Shown one piece after another: positions 52,628-64,000 of a stretch of DNA of 64,000 bases (position 1 is the stretch's first letter; each line of letters starts with the position of its first letter). The notes below the pieces were generated by a model that worked only from the letters and a program-made list of their open reading frames with translations, was not told the origin of the DNA and did not search any database. Origin of the DNA: Haliclystus octoradiatus (Eukaryota > Cnidaria > Staurozoa > Stauromedusae > Haliclystidae). Made by a program: the position numbers and the translations under genes. The stretch is from the NCBI GenBank assembly GCA_916610825.1, contig OU744450.1:9816261-9880260 (forward strand), written 5' to 3'.

Positions 52628-53047
52628 TCAGGGATGGATGGAAAATTTGTCTTGAGATTTGTAAAGAGAAACATCCTTCATCCTGTTAGGGTTTTTAATC
52701 CAATGAAGTGGGAGGTTTGTTTTATCCAAGAGCTTAGAAAAAACACTAGTATGAAAAAGAGGTGGGGATTTTCCCGATTTCTTGGTACGTAGCGCATCCA
52801 ACACCAGATCGATTACATTGCTGCCAGGCACTGTTTTTCCTTTGTATTTAAGCTCACCAGTACGTTGCCATCCTGCTATTTCCGGTCTTCTTTGTAAATG
52901 ATTTATAAGCCTTTCTCCTTGTTTTTGAAGGCTTTTTGAGAGTGAGTCTAATGTGCTTTTAACAATCAAGTTTACACCAGATCCCGATGTTTCTGTTAAA
53001 GAATTATTGGAATCTTTTACTGCTACCATTTGGGGGTCGGTTGACAT
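52628..53047 (-). CDS. Polinton-associated hypothetical protein fragment, 139 aa
   Basis: Open frame from ATG at 53047. The central part LQRRPEIAGWQRTGELKYKG followed by VPGSNVIDLVLDALRTKK and a Trp/Pro/Arg-poor tail resembles a protein commonly encoded next to Polinton integrases (GELxYxGxxIPGSNIxDLVxDxLR pattern). Same strand and just upstream of the integrase remnant, which supports a second Polinton. Function unknown. Ends at 52628 and may be truncated. Confidence 0.6.
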   Translation of the reverse strand: MSTDPQMVAVKDSNNSLTETSGSGVNLIVKSTLDSLSKSLQKQGERLINHLQRRPEIAGWQRTGELKYKGKTVPGSNVIDLVLDALRTKKSGKSPPLFHTSVFSKLLDKTNLPLHWIKNPNRMKDVSLYKSQDKFSIHP

Positions 53048-53139
53048 CTGGGGCGGTAGTTATGCTATTATTTCTTGAGGGCTGCTTGATTGAAACTAAG
53101 AGAACGAGAATAATGGAAATGTTCAAGAAGATAATATTG

Positions 53140-54849
53140 ATGTTGGTGTTGTTGTTGTCACTTTAATATCAATATACCCAATTATTACAGCGGGATACAG
53201 ATGAATTGAGATGATTGGATAGAGGAATGTATAGTGAAATTGTGAACTATCCCGTGTAATAGAATGACTGTCAATTTACTTGTCTGATATAAATTTGAAT
53301 AAACATAAATAGCTGTACTTACAGAAACTTCAGTGAGACATGAAATACACCACTTTATGAATGTTCCGATGATATATTTCGTTGTATGATAAATAATTAT
53401 AACTATAATTATAAAGATGATAATGTATCTGTCTTATACAGAGTACATTGTGAACATTGATTAGTAGTATGAAAATAAATATATTTATATAAAAGTTATA
53501 TGCCTAAGGTATAATGTTAATGTGGTTTCGCGCGTGTATACAAAACGTGTTCTATTGTAATTATTAATGTACTAATATTTTTATGTTGTAATTAAGTTAG
53601 CTATATTGGCAATATATGAATGTCAATGTGAATATAAATTTAACTAATGATTATAATAAAAACGTAATATGTCTGCATGGTTGTGTGTAATAATAAAGTT
53701 AATATAATAAAGAATGCTAATAAATTGCACGAGGACGAAGTTAACACCAATTTTACAGGATGTGTTTTTACAATATGATGGTAACTATTAACAATCCTAA
53801 TAAAATAACTAACCAATTATTACAAATCTGGTATAATGTGTGATAATTATTAATTATTCTACCACTGTTTAATACAGCCAAAATTATAGCATAATCTAAT
53901 ATCTATTTTTTTTATACATTTTTTTTATTTTTATTAATTTTTATTTTTTTTTTAAATATTTTGTAAGCCTCTAGCACGATAAGAGTTGAGTACAAATGCC
54001 CCAAGAACATTGTTCACGATAGTAGGTGGATCCGAGAATAAGAAGTGAATATTTTCTTCAGTTTTCGACGAGCTAAAACTACTATAAATTCTATTTATTG
54101 CATTATAGAAAGATATCCTATTATAATGATTTGAAGAACAGAAAAGGAGAAGGTGAATTTCGTCATCAATATCACCTGTGTTGAAAACTGGACGCAGTCG
54201 ATCTTCGTACGGGATACCAAGATATTATAACAGAACCAAGGTAGTCATTATATGTTTGTTTGATAATCTGAGCCCCGGAAATTTTTTCGCATCGAAACGA
54301 GATGATCTTAAAATAGCTTTTGAGGCCAATTCTCAATGATTTTGCCGTGGCAAAACAGATCAAATTGTTTTGAAATGATCGATATTGGGTCAACAAAGAT
54401 TGGCTTTTGAGGATGTTATTGATGTCGGACAAAGACGTCGCTTTTATATTTGAATTATTCAATGCTTGAGGATGTTAAATACATTTTATTTGGTTGATTT
54501 TCACGAAAGTAAGATAATATTATGGCCTGATTAAATCTCTTTAAAACCCAAATCTGAGTTAGATTATCTTGGTTCTATTATAATATCTTGGGGATACCAA
54601 TATGGCGTCCTGTTTGTACAGTTAATATTTGAAAACTTACACTCAGTTTAGTTAACTCTATCCTAGCTTTTGTATGAGGTATAAGTAGGTAGTTTTCAAA
54701 TTGAAACTTTGTTTTTATTTTTCGGTAAAAGTTCAATTGATCAGAGTTTTGATTAGCGGAGAGATTATTTTCAAATAATTGAATAAATTTATGCGTCAAA
54801 TCTTGCTCTACTGCTTTTATAAGTACATTTTGAGAAGTCAAGAGCGTCA
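53140..54849 (-). mobile_element. 5'-truncated LINE copy, minus strand (family shared with 57843-60358)
   Basis: The minus strand matches the 3' part of the plus copy: SQNVLIKAVEQDLTHKFIQL, FQFENYLLIPHTKARIELT and VQTGRHIGIP, then a shared 3' UTR and a GTT/AAC microsatellite tail at 53140-53160. The frame is broken. A 564 bp insert lies in its 3' UTR (53183-53746). Confidence 0.82.
53183..53746. mobile_element. 564 bp insert with CCAAT duplication (solo-LTR-like)
   Basis: The LINE 3' UTR is interrupted relative to the plus-strand copy. The insert is flanked by CCAAT on both sides (53178-53182 and 53747-53751). On the minus strand it starts TGTTAACTTCG and ends CTGTAATA. A 5 bp duplication and TGTTAA start suggest a solo LTR, but the canonical CA end is missing. 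Confidence 0.55.
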
Positions 54850-54857
54850 ATCACAAA

Positions 54858-56072
54858 ATGCATTCTTTTCTTCCCATCCTGAACAACAACTTTGTGGACG
54901 TCCTTTGTTTGGCGGAATCCAAGCTTGGAAAGCATGACAACATCCCCTCGCTAGATCAACTGACTATTGCTTGTAAAAACTACCGATGTGATCGAAACCG
55001 TCACGGAGGGGTTCTGTTGGCCTTCATCAGACTTGATCTTCAACCAAGGAGGAGGAAGGCACTCGAGCCAGAGACATCAGAAATAATGTTCATTGAAATC
55101 AAAGTACAACATATGAAATTATTGCCGATCTTTTCTTACAAACCACCAGCAGCCAATAATCGTGATTTCCTTTCTACCCTTGAAACGACATTGGATACTA
55201 TAAGATCCAGGAACATATCATTTTGCATTTTTGGAGATTTAAATATGAATCTAGCCTGTTCCAACAGCCAAGGTGACACTCTATTGGAATTCATAAATGA
55301 TCATAGCCTAGTAAACCTCATAGACCAGCCAACATGACCTGAATCTGGTACTCTACTTGATGTGATCCTCACTAACAAGCCTGATATGCATGAAAAGAGT
55401 AGAGTGATAAACAGAGCTGAAAGTGATCACGCTGTGATATGCACATCCATTAAAGCTAAGTCCCCTAGACCATGTCCGATAAAGCTGCAATACCGTTCAG
55501 CAAAACAATTAGATCCTGAAAAGATGTACAGGGACCTTGACCTAATTCCATGGATTGAGCTGGCTACAATACAGGAAAACAAAGACTGTGTATCATGCAT
55601 ACAAAGTATTGAGAAATCTCTCTTAGATACCTTGAATAAGCATTGCCCTATAAAAACAAGGATTGTTAAACCTGATCAACCACCATGGGTCACTCCTGCA
55701 GTAATAAAGTGTGTAGTACAGCGAAATAGGGTCTACAACAAATATGTCAAAAATAAAACCGACAGTAATAAAAGCAGATACATTGAAGCTAAAAGAGCAG
55801 CTACCAAAGTGAGAAGGACAGAAGTCCGCCGTCATCTGCACATCATATGTAACGATTCTGTTCAACAGAATGTATGGCGAAACATGAGATCGTGGATACC
55901 AGGAAAGCAAAAACCCACCAACGTCATACGAATTATTGAAGATGGAGAATACTTCGACAACCCAACTGACATAGCAGATATTTTAAACAAAAGATTCACC
56001 GACGTGTCATCAAAAACATTGAGCTCAACATCGAACAAGAAGAATACCTCAACCAACTACGTGCAGATATAA
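54858..56072 (+). pseudogene. CR1-like LINE endonuclease, one internal stop
   Basis: VDVLCLAESKLGKHDN, GGVLLAFIRLDL, FCIFGDLNMNLA, then a TGA at 55335-55337, then SGTLLDVILTNKPDM and INRAESDHAVICTSIK. The stop falls between the endonuclease GDxN and SDH motifs. Downstream is a basic linker typical of the region before RT. The frame is lost near 56070. Confidence 0.78.
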
Positions 56073-56092
56073 GGCAAGGATCTGAAGCAATT

Positions 56093-57614
56093 TCAATACC
56101 ATCTTTTGTCTTTCAAGAAGTCTCTAAAACTGATGTGTCATCGATCATCATGTCATTGAATGGAAAGAAGTCTCCTGGAGATGATGGCATCCCAAACTGG
56201 TATATTCAATTTAGTATTTCTTTCCTTGTAGATCCTCTTACTTTACTGCTAAACGAGTGCTTAAAAAAGAATATTTTCCCCAGTCATTGGAAGGACGGGC
56301 TTGTATCTGCCATACATAAACAAGGTGATGAATTATGCAAGAAAAATTATCGTCCTATAACTTTACTGGTAGTGCTGTCCAAAATCTTCGAAAAGCTGCT
56401 GAATAAACAAATCTGTATCCACATGATGTCGAACAACTTATGGTCAAAAACACTGTCCGGCTACATAGAACATCATTCGTGCGAGACAGCACTGTTCAAA
56501 GCGACGGAGGATTGGCGTAGATCAGCTGACAGTGGAGAATGCGTTGCTGTTGTTGCTATGGATCTTAGCAAGGCATTCGACTCCGTTCATCATGAGATTC
56601 TTCTGAGAAAATTACAAACTTATGGTTTTTCGATGTCTGCAACTCAGTTGATGAAAGACTACTTAACTAACAGAAGACAGCGAGTAAAGATAGATGGAAA
56701 ATTTTCATCTTGGAGCACTCTTTCATCAGGTGTTCCTCAAGGAAGCATTCTTGGCCCTACTTTCTTCAACATCTTTGTTAATGACCTTATTCAAAGTCTG
56801 ACGTTTTCAAACATTATGCAATATGCCGATGACACAACCTTGTATTACCAACATCATGACGTTGACCTTGTCAAATTACATCTTGAAAAAGACTTGGAGT
56901 CTGCTTGTACCTGGTTTGACATGAACATCCTAACACTGAATGATAACAAGACACACTGTATGCCAATAGATAGGCAACTGTAACAAGCTACCAAACTTAA
57001 CAATGAGAAGCAAGCATTTGCCATTCGAAAAAGAAATGAAACTCCTTGTCGTCACAATCGACAAAGAATTAACATTCAAGTCTTTCGTCGCTGAAAAATG
57101 TAAAACTGTCTTCACAAAATCATCAACTCTATCAAAACTAAAGAACCTTATTCCATTGAAAACTAGAACAATGATTTATAAATCGCTTATCATGCCGCAC
57201 TTTGACTACTGTGGTACTCTCCTTGCCACATTAAATAAAGGACTGCAGAAAAGAATGGACAAATGCCTGAAATCATCAACACGACAAGTCATTGGGAAAA
57301 AAGATGTGACAGACGCAAACCTTCAATCATTACGCCAACGAAATATTACCTCGTTAATGAAATTACGCCAAAATGTTATCAATGGCACAGCTCCCATTAC
57401 GATTCAGCAGCTGTATAAAAAGACCGAAGGCAATACAAGATCAGCGTCAAGAGGGGAGATGAAAGTACCCAATTTTAAGAAAAAGATTGGAAAATTGTCA
57501 GCATGTCGTCTTACAGTATATTTACACAACCATATAGTGAAGAATTTCCCACTTGTTGATAATTTAAGTGGAATTGACTTGTTAAGTGTCACTGAAAGGG
57601 TTTTATTTGAGTAA
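56093..57614 (+). pseudogene. CR1-like LINE reverse transcriptase, frameshifted
   Basis: SSIIMSLNGKKSPGDDGIPN, KKNYRPITLLVVLSKIFEKL, VAMDLSKAFDSVHHEILLRK, SSGVPQGSILGPTFFNIFVN and the catalytic box MQYADDTTLYY (56135-56983). The thumb and C-terminus continue in another frame at 57003-57614 (KEMKLLVVTIDKELTF, MPHFDYCGTLL). Frame breaks near 56080 and 56985. Confidence 0.82.
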
Positions 57615-57842
57615 AGACATATTGACCATGAAAGTATATATATATAAATTGTATATACTGTATAAACTATTTTAATTTATTTTGATACTTTTTATTACTT
57701 AATTAATCAATTGCTATTTATATTTTATCATATCTCGTTATTCTATAAAACATGCCCTAGATGGCAACTATAATATCTCTGATAGTGTAGTTGAATGCGA
57801 GAATTTTATTTAAATAAAGTTTATCATCATCATCAAAACAGA

Positions 57843-60358
57843 ACATGTGCTAAATACACCATAAATGAATAAGAGGCTATAACATTAAAACGAGGTAAAT
57901 ATCTATATATGCTTACACAGCAAATGGGAAAAATACAATTAATACTACACTGCCAGATCCCGATAATTTACTGCAACATTTTAAAAAACTGCATGAATCG
58001 ACTACACTAGAACAGCAAAATCGCGATATTTCTATGTCAAATGTCCTTCATAATCACACATCGGAACAAAACTCAGAACACAGCCTAAACCAATTAATCA
58101 CAGAGAAGGAAATCGCTATTTCATTACTGAAATCAAACAAATCTCCAGGAAAAGATGGAATACTAGCAGAAATGAATAAAGTTACGTCAAATGTCTGTCT
58201 ACCGCTTTATGTTAAACTCTTCAATACAATTTTTCAGTCAGGCTATTTCCTATTGGATTGGAAAGAGTCTCTCATTCTTCCACTATACAAAAATGGTGAC
58301 AAACTAAATGCATCAAATTATCGTGGCATTAGTTTAACAAGCATCTTGGGAAAACTGCTCTGTTTAATATTAAATAAACGCTTGACTTTTCATTTGAAAT
58401 CAACCAAAACAATTGTAAATTTGCAAGCAGGTTTCCAAGAATGAAGAAGATCCACAGACCACCTATTTTGTTTAAAAACCATTTTGTCAAAGTACACTAA
58501 GTGCAATCAACCACTATTTACATATTTTATCAACCTAAGAAAAGCATATGATACCGTTCGCATGCTGGTCTCTTGCTTAAACTCGAGCGATTAAACATAG
58601 CCGGCAATTTTTATAACATTATCAATAGTTTATATTCAAATAATAAGGCACAAATTATTTACAACAATTTTACAACAACATCTATTTTCCCAAATTTCGG
58701 TGTTCAACAAGGATGTGTACTTAGTCCAACGCTGTTTAACATTTTCATCAATGATATAGCTCAAGATGTGTCTTGTCCATCAACTGCACCGATTACTTTG
58801 TTAGATCAGAAACTAAATTGCTTATTATTTGCCGACGATATAGTGCTATTCTCTACCAGCAAGAAGGCTTGCAAAACTGCCTTAACATCACTGAAAAATA
58901 TTGTAATAAATGGCAGCTACAAATTAATATGGAAAAATCAAAAGTAATGATTTTTCAAAAATTTAAGCAGGTAAATATTGTTAACTCCGTTTTTTACGTT
59001 GAAAGCAATCCCTTGTCTGAGACTGTTTCATACAAATATCTGGGCTTCGTTTTTAATTCCACTTGTAAGCAAGCAAATGGTATAAAAGAGCTATGTGTAA
59101 AGGCTGAAAAAGCATGGTATTTGACAACGCGTTTAATGAGAAAATCACCAACCAGTTATGTTCGAATATTCAAAACTGTATATCAAACAATGATATGGCC
59201 AATTGTGCTTTATGGAAGTGATGTCTGGGGTGACTCTATTAGAGACCAAGAAAGCAACCCATCAGAAGCCTTTCAAAAAAAGTAATGTGTAGTATGCTAA
59301 ATGTACCATAGAATGTTTCCCTGACTGCGATACGCGGTGACTTAGCATTATTACCATTAATTATCGATGTTAAAGTTAAAATAATTAAATACTGTATTCA
59401 TTTGTTAAACTCTGATCAAAATTCACTAGTATATAAAGCTTTTGGAGAACAAGTCTTAGATAGTTCCCCTCTTACTTGGCTTGCAAATGTCAAAAATATT
59501 TTGAGAGAAGTTGGAGTTGATTTTACACTCCTTTGCAATAAGGATTTATCAACCTTGACTTCTCAAAACTTATTTATAAAAGCAGTAGAGCAAGATTTGA
59601 CGCATAAATTTATTCAGTTATTTGAAATAATCTCTCCGCTAATCAAAACTCTCATCAATTGAACTTTTACCGAATAATTAAATCAAAGTTTCAATTTGAA
59701 AACTACCTACTTATACCTCATACAAAAGCTAGGATAGCGTTAACTAAACTGAGTGTAAGTTCTCATAAATTAACTGTACAAACAGGACGCCATATTGGTA
59801 TCCCATACGAAGATCGCCTGTGTCCAGTTTGCCACACAGATGATATTGATGGCGGAATTCACCTTCTCTTTTTCTGTTCTTCAAATCATAATAATAGGAT
59901 ATCTTTCTATAATGCAATAAATAGGATGTATAGTAGTTTTAGCTCGTCGAAAACTGAAGAAAAGATTCACTTCTTATTCTCGGATCCACCTACTATCGTG
60001 AACAATGTTCTTGGGGCATTTGTACTCAACTCTTATCGTGCAAGAGGCTTATAAAAAAAAAAAAAAAAAAAAAAAATGATATTAGATTATACTATATTTT
60101 TGGTTGTATTAAACAGTGGTAGAGTAATTAATAATTATCACATATTATACCAGATTTGTAATAATTGGTCAGTTATTTTATTAGGATTGTTAATAGTTAC
60201 TATCATTGTAAAAAAAAATAAATAAATAAAAAAATAAATAAAATAAATGTTGTACATACATATATGTTATATAAATAGAACATAATTATGTAATTATCAC
60301 ACATCCTGTAAAATTAGGTATATTGATATTAAAGTGACAACAACAACAACAACAACAT
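57843..60358 (+). mobile_element. LINE copy, plus strand, decayed, with (AAC)n tail
   Basis: 2.5 kb. A reverse transcriptase in pieces, a C-terminal Cys/His motif (CPVCHTDDIDGGIHLLFFC), a poly-A run at 60053-60075, a 3' UTR shared with the minus copy and a (AAC)n tail ending near 60358. The 5' part is missing. Confidence 0.82.
58034..60054 (+). pseudogene. Reverse transcriptase of the plus-strand LINE copy
   Basis: ISLLKSNKSPGKDGILAEMN, LDWKESLILPLYKNGDKLNA, NYRGISLTSILGKLL, a TGA at 58442, then a frame-shifted palm with GVQQGCVLSPTLFNIFIND and the box CLLFADDIVLFS (58573-58947), EKSKVMIFQKFKQ and YKYLGFVFNSTCKQANGIKE (58930-59285), and a C-terminal domain at 59402-60054. At least four breaks. 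Confidence 0.8.
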
Positions 60359-61566
60359 CATTATCATTATTTATTTAGAAATACCTGGGACTCATAACAG
60401 TATTAAGACACATTTTACTCACGGTCAATTAATTCAGATAGATTGTAACGTGTGTAATTTAGATATTGTAGCTTATTCTTTTTCAATCTACCAATTACAT
60501 ATAGACTTATAAATAAATATTTACATATCACGTGACATATCAATCATAGCCACTATATAAGTTAATGTCTCCATTCAGTATCAGTAGTTTACAAAAGTTA
60601 TTATAGTATGATCAAGAATTACATATTCACATTATATTCACATATTTGTCCTTATTGAATAGTTATATTTATACCGTAACGAACACAAAATTAACTTCTA
60701 CAGTTACAAGATCAGAAAATGTAGGGAAGATTGGGGAGAACATAGCGGAGATTGGCGAGGCATTATTAATAATATAAAGTTTAAAATTTTAGCTGCTACA
60801 CATGTTGTAATGTATTAAACAAGTGAAATTCTTAATTAGTATGAATTAATAATTTAGTATTCGAATTATCTTTAAGTTATATGTGTATAAATTAAGTATG
60901 GTTTCATTCACAATAGGGCTCTTTCACGGACTTATAAATAGATTCGCGCAAAGCCTTATGGGATAGCTCAACGTACAACGCTTCGATGTCATTTCTGAGT
61001 TAGCTGGGTTTCGACCGCATTTGTTGATGTTTATTGCCCAAGTTAAAAACTAATTTACTCGATATGCAATCCACAGAACGTGATAAACCGAAACCGAAAA
61101 TTACCACGAAGCATTACTGTTGGGGTACCTGTAAATCAGATTCTTGATAGCCTGAGAAATGAGCCGTAGGAACGTTTTGTATTCGCTTCCCAAATCTTGG
61201 CAAAAAGTGTGAATAGCTAGAAAACAACAACTAAATCTAAAAATGTATACCAGTTTTACTAGAAATAAAATAAGGACTTGTAGCAAGTAATACACATGAA
61301 CACACATATTCAAAATTACCAAGAAGACACGTAGAATTTCCTTTAAATTATTTATAAATTGTATTTTAACTACAAATGAGTATTATCAACATATCATTCG
61401 GTCGGCTGATAGTCGATATTCTCGTCGCTATCAAATGACAACTTTTAAACATAATACATTTCAATTAATAATGATGAAATATAAAACCAGTAAATACAGT
61501 CGATAATATCCTAATAAATAGTTATATATTATAAATTAATTACAGACAGACCAAAGTAAATAGCAA
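60359..61566. other. Spacer without recognised features
   Basis: 1.2 kb of AT-rich DNA after the LINE tail. No ORF with recognisable content on either strand. Confidence 0.5.
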
Positions 61567-62290
61567 TCATCGTAACCACATAATAACCTGAAATACACCA
61601 TAGCGACATCTTGAGGCTACATAGTTGATCTGTCTTGAAAATTGATAATCTGAAAAACTAAATAACACTACCTGGGAGTAATACACATGAAAATAACCCC
61701 AAGCAGAGGCTAAGCCAAATTCAAATAATGCGGAAATATTTTCTCTCACAGTTCGGCCAATATCCTTGAAGTTCTAGGCTTGTAAGGAATTAACTGGATG
61801 GTTATGGTTCCATTCTAGCTGCATTTGAAAGGGAAAAGCTGTGGCATCTTTATTTTTTTTCACCATCAAATTGAAGGGACAGTTTGTGTTCTTGAATCGC
61901 TTTGAAGGGTTTACTTTCATCAATCGGTCTGCATCTAAGGTATTCTTGTGTCTGGATTTGGGGTAACATCTAAATGTTTTATATATTTGGTATTGGCTCT
62001 TTGCTATAAGGATTTTACTGTTGGAAACTCTAATGGTTTCTTCATTGTGTGCACAATAGGCAGACAGAAATGCATCATCATCATCTGATTGTAATGTGCA
62101 GGTGAAATTAGCTTTGAATTTGTCTGTTGCCTCCTCAATAGAACACACGCTAACATTGACGGGGTCTACAGTGGCAATAAATCTAACAATTGGCTCAATT
62201 AAGTTCGTCGGTATATTTCAAGCCAGGAAAGCTGTTGGCGATGACTGCTCTGAGAGATTCAGTGGTAGTTTTTCAATATCCATCTGGAAA
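61567..62290 (-). pseudogene. Mutator-like (MULE) transposase N-terminus, broken
   Basis: The minus strand reads MDIEKLPLNLSEQSSP, a stop, then CSIEEATDKFKANFTC, YQIYKTFRCYPKSRHKN, NPSKRFKNTNCPFNLMVKK and LEWNHNHPVNSLQA, a TAG stop, then NFKDIGRTVRENISALFEFG. The Cys/His arrangement (C...C...HNH) with WNHNHPVNSL is the FAR1/FLYWCH-like DNA-binding module that starts many animal MULE transposases. The catalytic part is absent. Two in-frame stops. Confidence 0.6.
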
Positions 62291-63453
62291 TCAATACAAC
62301 AATCTGATCAACATTTAATCATTAGCCAAATCAATATAACTATGCTATCGACATCTCAATCATTAATGAAAATAATATTATGAAATTACTGCCAAATTTT
62401 ACGTTATTAATATACGAATTAAATTCACAAATAAGTGATCAAGAAATGGGATTACATTTTAAACCTAATTCAAAGGCCTACTGTACTAATACTCTATGCC
62501 CAATTATAAAGATATGAAAATTCTCATTTGTCAGAAAGTCGGAGTTGAACAGCTGTCTAATAGTGTCTAAATTGAGAATGATAAGCAGGCCAAAACCACT
62601 GATGAAACAGAGACACACGTTTGAAGTAGCCTATGAAAGCATTCAAAAATTATCAGCATTCATGATTTATTATATTTGACAAACTCTGATTTGAAGCACA
62701 GTTAATACAACGTTCTAATCTAAATCATTTACCCTTTTAAGAGAACTAGGTATTTGGACTCACCTATATTTCGCTATCTTGCTGATTTATCCATCGGTAG
62801 TTCTTTTAAAATGATCTAATTTTAAATTGACCAAGTATTCGTGTTGTTGAAAGACAAGTTACGTAAGTTAAGTTGTTTGAAAAAGATCTAATATTAAATT
62901 GTCAGACTATAACGTTGTCTGAAAATGATCTACATTCTTGTTGTCGAAATTTTCAAAGATAAAAAAGTAACAGAACATACGCGCGCTTTGTTTCAGCGAG
63001 AGAGAGACAATCGACACTTGGAAATGAGGCAAAATGATTCGCATGGGTTACGGAAAAAAAGATCGCTATTATGTTATATGTAGTTATCTAGGTCATAAGC
63101 CGTGCATTTCAATTGTGTTGTAGTACCAGAATTGATGGTTGCTGGAATTGTTAGATTGATTCTAAATAAAACATGCACACTTTATCGTCTTCACTTATTT
63201 TATTTTTATTCATTTCTTTCAAAATTTTAACAACAGCTTGTTGCACTTTTTGAATAGAAAAGAAAGAGAAGTAACAAACATATTGCGAAATCATGTGTTT
63301 TAAGCCTATAATTCAAGAAATTCAGAAATGTTATGTAATTTATAATTACAAACATTATTTTACAAAGCCATTAATTACTGCACCCACCCTCGTGTAGTGA
63401 AAAATAAAATACTAATTATATTAAATCGTGTCCTGAAATTCACTAAAAGATCG
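62291..63453. other. Spacer upstream of the MULE remnant and 3' of the last gene
   Basis: AT-rich. Minus-strand AATAAA-like hexamers near 63195-63210 could serve the gene ending at 63454. Nothing else recognised. Confidence 0.4.
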
Positions 63454-63872
63454 TTACAATCCTTTTGCATATACTCTTACACATGAGCTCGTATCCGGAT
63501 TATTCAACTCAGCAGCATCGTTAAATATATCTTCGTGATACCAAATACCATAAGTGGAAGATTGTTGAAACTCATAATACGAATCTGTTGCAATAGATGT
63601 TGGGCTGCTCGCACTTCCGGTGATAACTGTGAAATCTGTCCTCAAGATAACTGCTTCCTTCAGATCGTTAGCAACAACAGTATGACTTGTGTGTTCAAGG
63701 TATGCACAACCAAATGAAACTAATGGCGAACCATCGCTGTTACATGCCACACCACCAGAAGTATGAACAAGTTTTATCTGATATTGACCAGTTGGGAAGG
63801 GAAATACAAACACTGCCGGTCTGTCACCTCTACTTGCAAAGCAGATCGGGTCATTCGTGATAATTTTGAAGT
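63454..63872 (-). CDS. Last exon of an unrecognised, probably secreted protein
   Basis: After a TTATATAG acceptor at 63874-63873 the frame is open for 138 codons to TAA at 63454-63456. It reads IITNDPICFASRGDRPAVFV, QYQIKLVHTSGGVACNSDGS, SFGCAYLEHTSHTVV, SYYEFQQSSTYGIWYHEDIF and TSSCVRVYAKGL. Four cysteines, few Lys, many Ser/Thr and alternating hydrophobics suggest an extracellular beta-rich domain. GC content and codon use differ from the AT-rich surroundings, which supports a real exon. The upstream exons lie outside the window. Not identified. Confidence 0.6.
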
Positions 63873-64000
63873 CTATATAATTTGAAAATCAAAGCATAGT
63901 TTTTATTCAAATATTAAACGCCTCTTTAGTATCATATAGCATATGGAGTGCTTATATAACCCATACTGCATAAAATACTGTTGTATTTAATATATAAAAT
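63873..64000 (-). other. Intron of the unrecognised gene
   Basis: AT-rich sequence upstream of the last exon, running to the window edge. Confidence 0.4.

Larger units (their letters stand above)
54857..57836 (+). mobile_element. CR1/jockey-group LINE, 5'-truncated, decayed
   Basis: 3 kb insertion encoding an APE endonuclease and a reverse transcriptase, ending in a short (ATC)n microsatellite after AAATAAAGTTT, as is usual in the CR1 group. The 5' end begins within the endonuclease, so the copy is truncated. It separates two opposed copies of another LINE. Confidence 0.82.

Noticed and set aside
1-64000. CRISPR arrays, operons, bacterial promoters and tRNA or rRNA genes
   Set aside because: The DNA is eukaryotic. 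No cloverleaf with A and B boxes and no rRNA segment was noticed by eye, and the regular repeats are satellites or transposon arms. A tRNA scan was not possible here.

Overview
The window is nuclear DNA of an animal, most likely an invertebrate. It is AT-rich, its host genes have introns with GT-AG junctions, and roughly two thirds of it is transposable elements and tandem repeats. The host genes (a four-domain carboxypeptidase D and a VEGF/PDGF-like factor) and the element spectrum (BEL/Pao, ISL2EU, Polinton, CR1-like LINEs) are metazoan. The species cannot be fixed from the sequence.

Region by region. 1-3.1 kb: a secreted cystine-knot growth factor gene of the VEGF/PDGF type with a CXCXC-repeat tail, minus strand, two exons. 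4.5-15.9 kb: a complete carboxypeptidase D gene, minus strand, seven exons. The exon phases add up exactly to 1715 codons: a signal peptide, four CP domains (I and II with all catalytic residues, III and IV degenerate), a transmembrane helix and a cytosolic tail. Its introns hold several small inverted-repeat elements. 16.5-37.5 kb: an array of a ~119 bp two-part satellite, apparently bounded by inverted repeats and invaded by nested elements: an ISL2EU DNA transposon (THAP/DDE transposase plus a YqaJ-PHD-PHD-Ulp1-like protein) carrying a small LTR element, an intact BEL/Pao retrotransposon with identical LTRs, a decayed LINE and a TTAA-flanked MITE. 37.7-38.5 kb: a DNA element with terminal inverted repeats. 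40.3-45.6 kb: a 5.3 kb foldback-type element made almost wholly of two long inverted arms of higher-order tandem repeats, with a 9 bp target duplication. 45.8-50.5 kb: a 4.7 kb deletion derivative of a Polinton/Maverick with ~740 bp terminal inverted repeats, a 6 bp target duplication, a broken protein-primed DNA polymerase gene and an unknown ORF that starts inside the inverted repeat. 51.5-53.1 kb: a second Polinton remnant with a decayed integrase. 53.1-60.4 kb: two opposed copies of one LINE family around a CR1-like LINE, with a solo-LTR-like insert. 61.6-62.3 kb: a broken Mutator-like transposase N-terminus. 63.5-63.9 kb: the last exon of an unrecognised, probably secreted protein.

The host genes are unrelated to each other apart from both encoding secretory-pathway proteins. 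From 16 kb on, the order of insertion can be read from target duplications: first the satellite array, then ISL2EU, Pao, the LINE and the MITE into it, and the small LTR element into ISL2EU. All domain calls come from reading motifs by eye. No database search was run.
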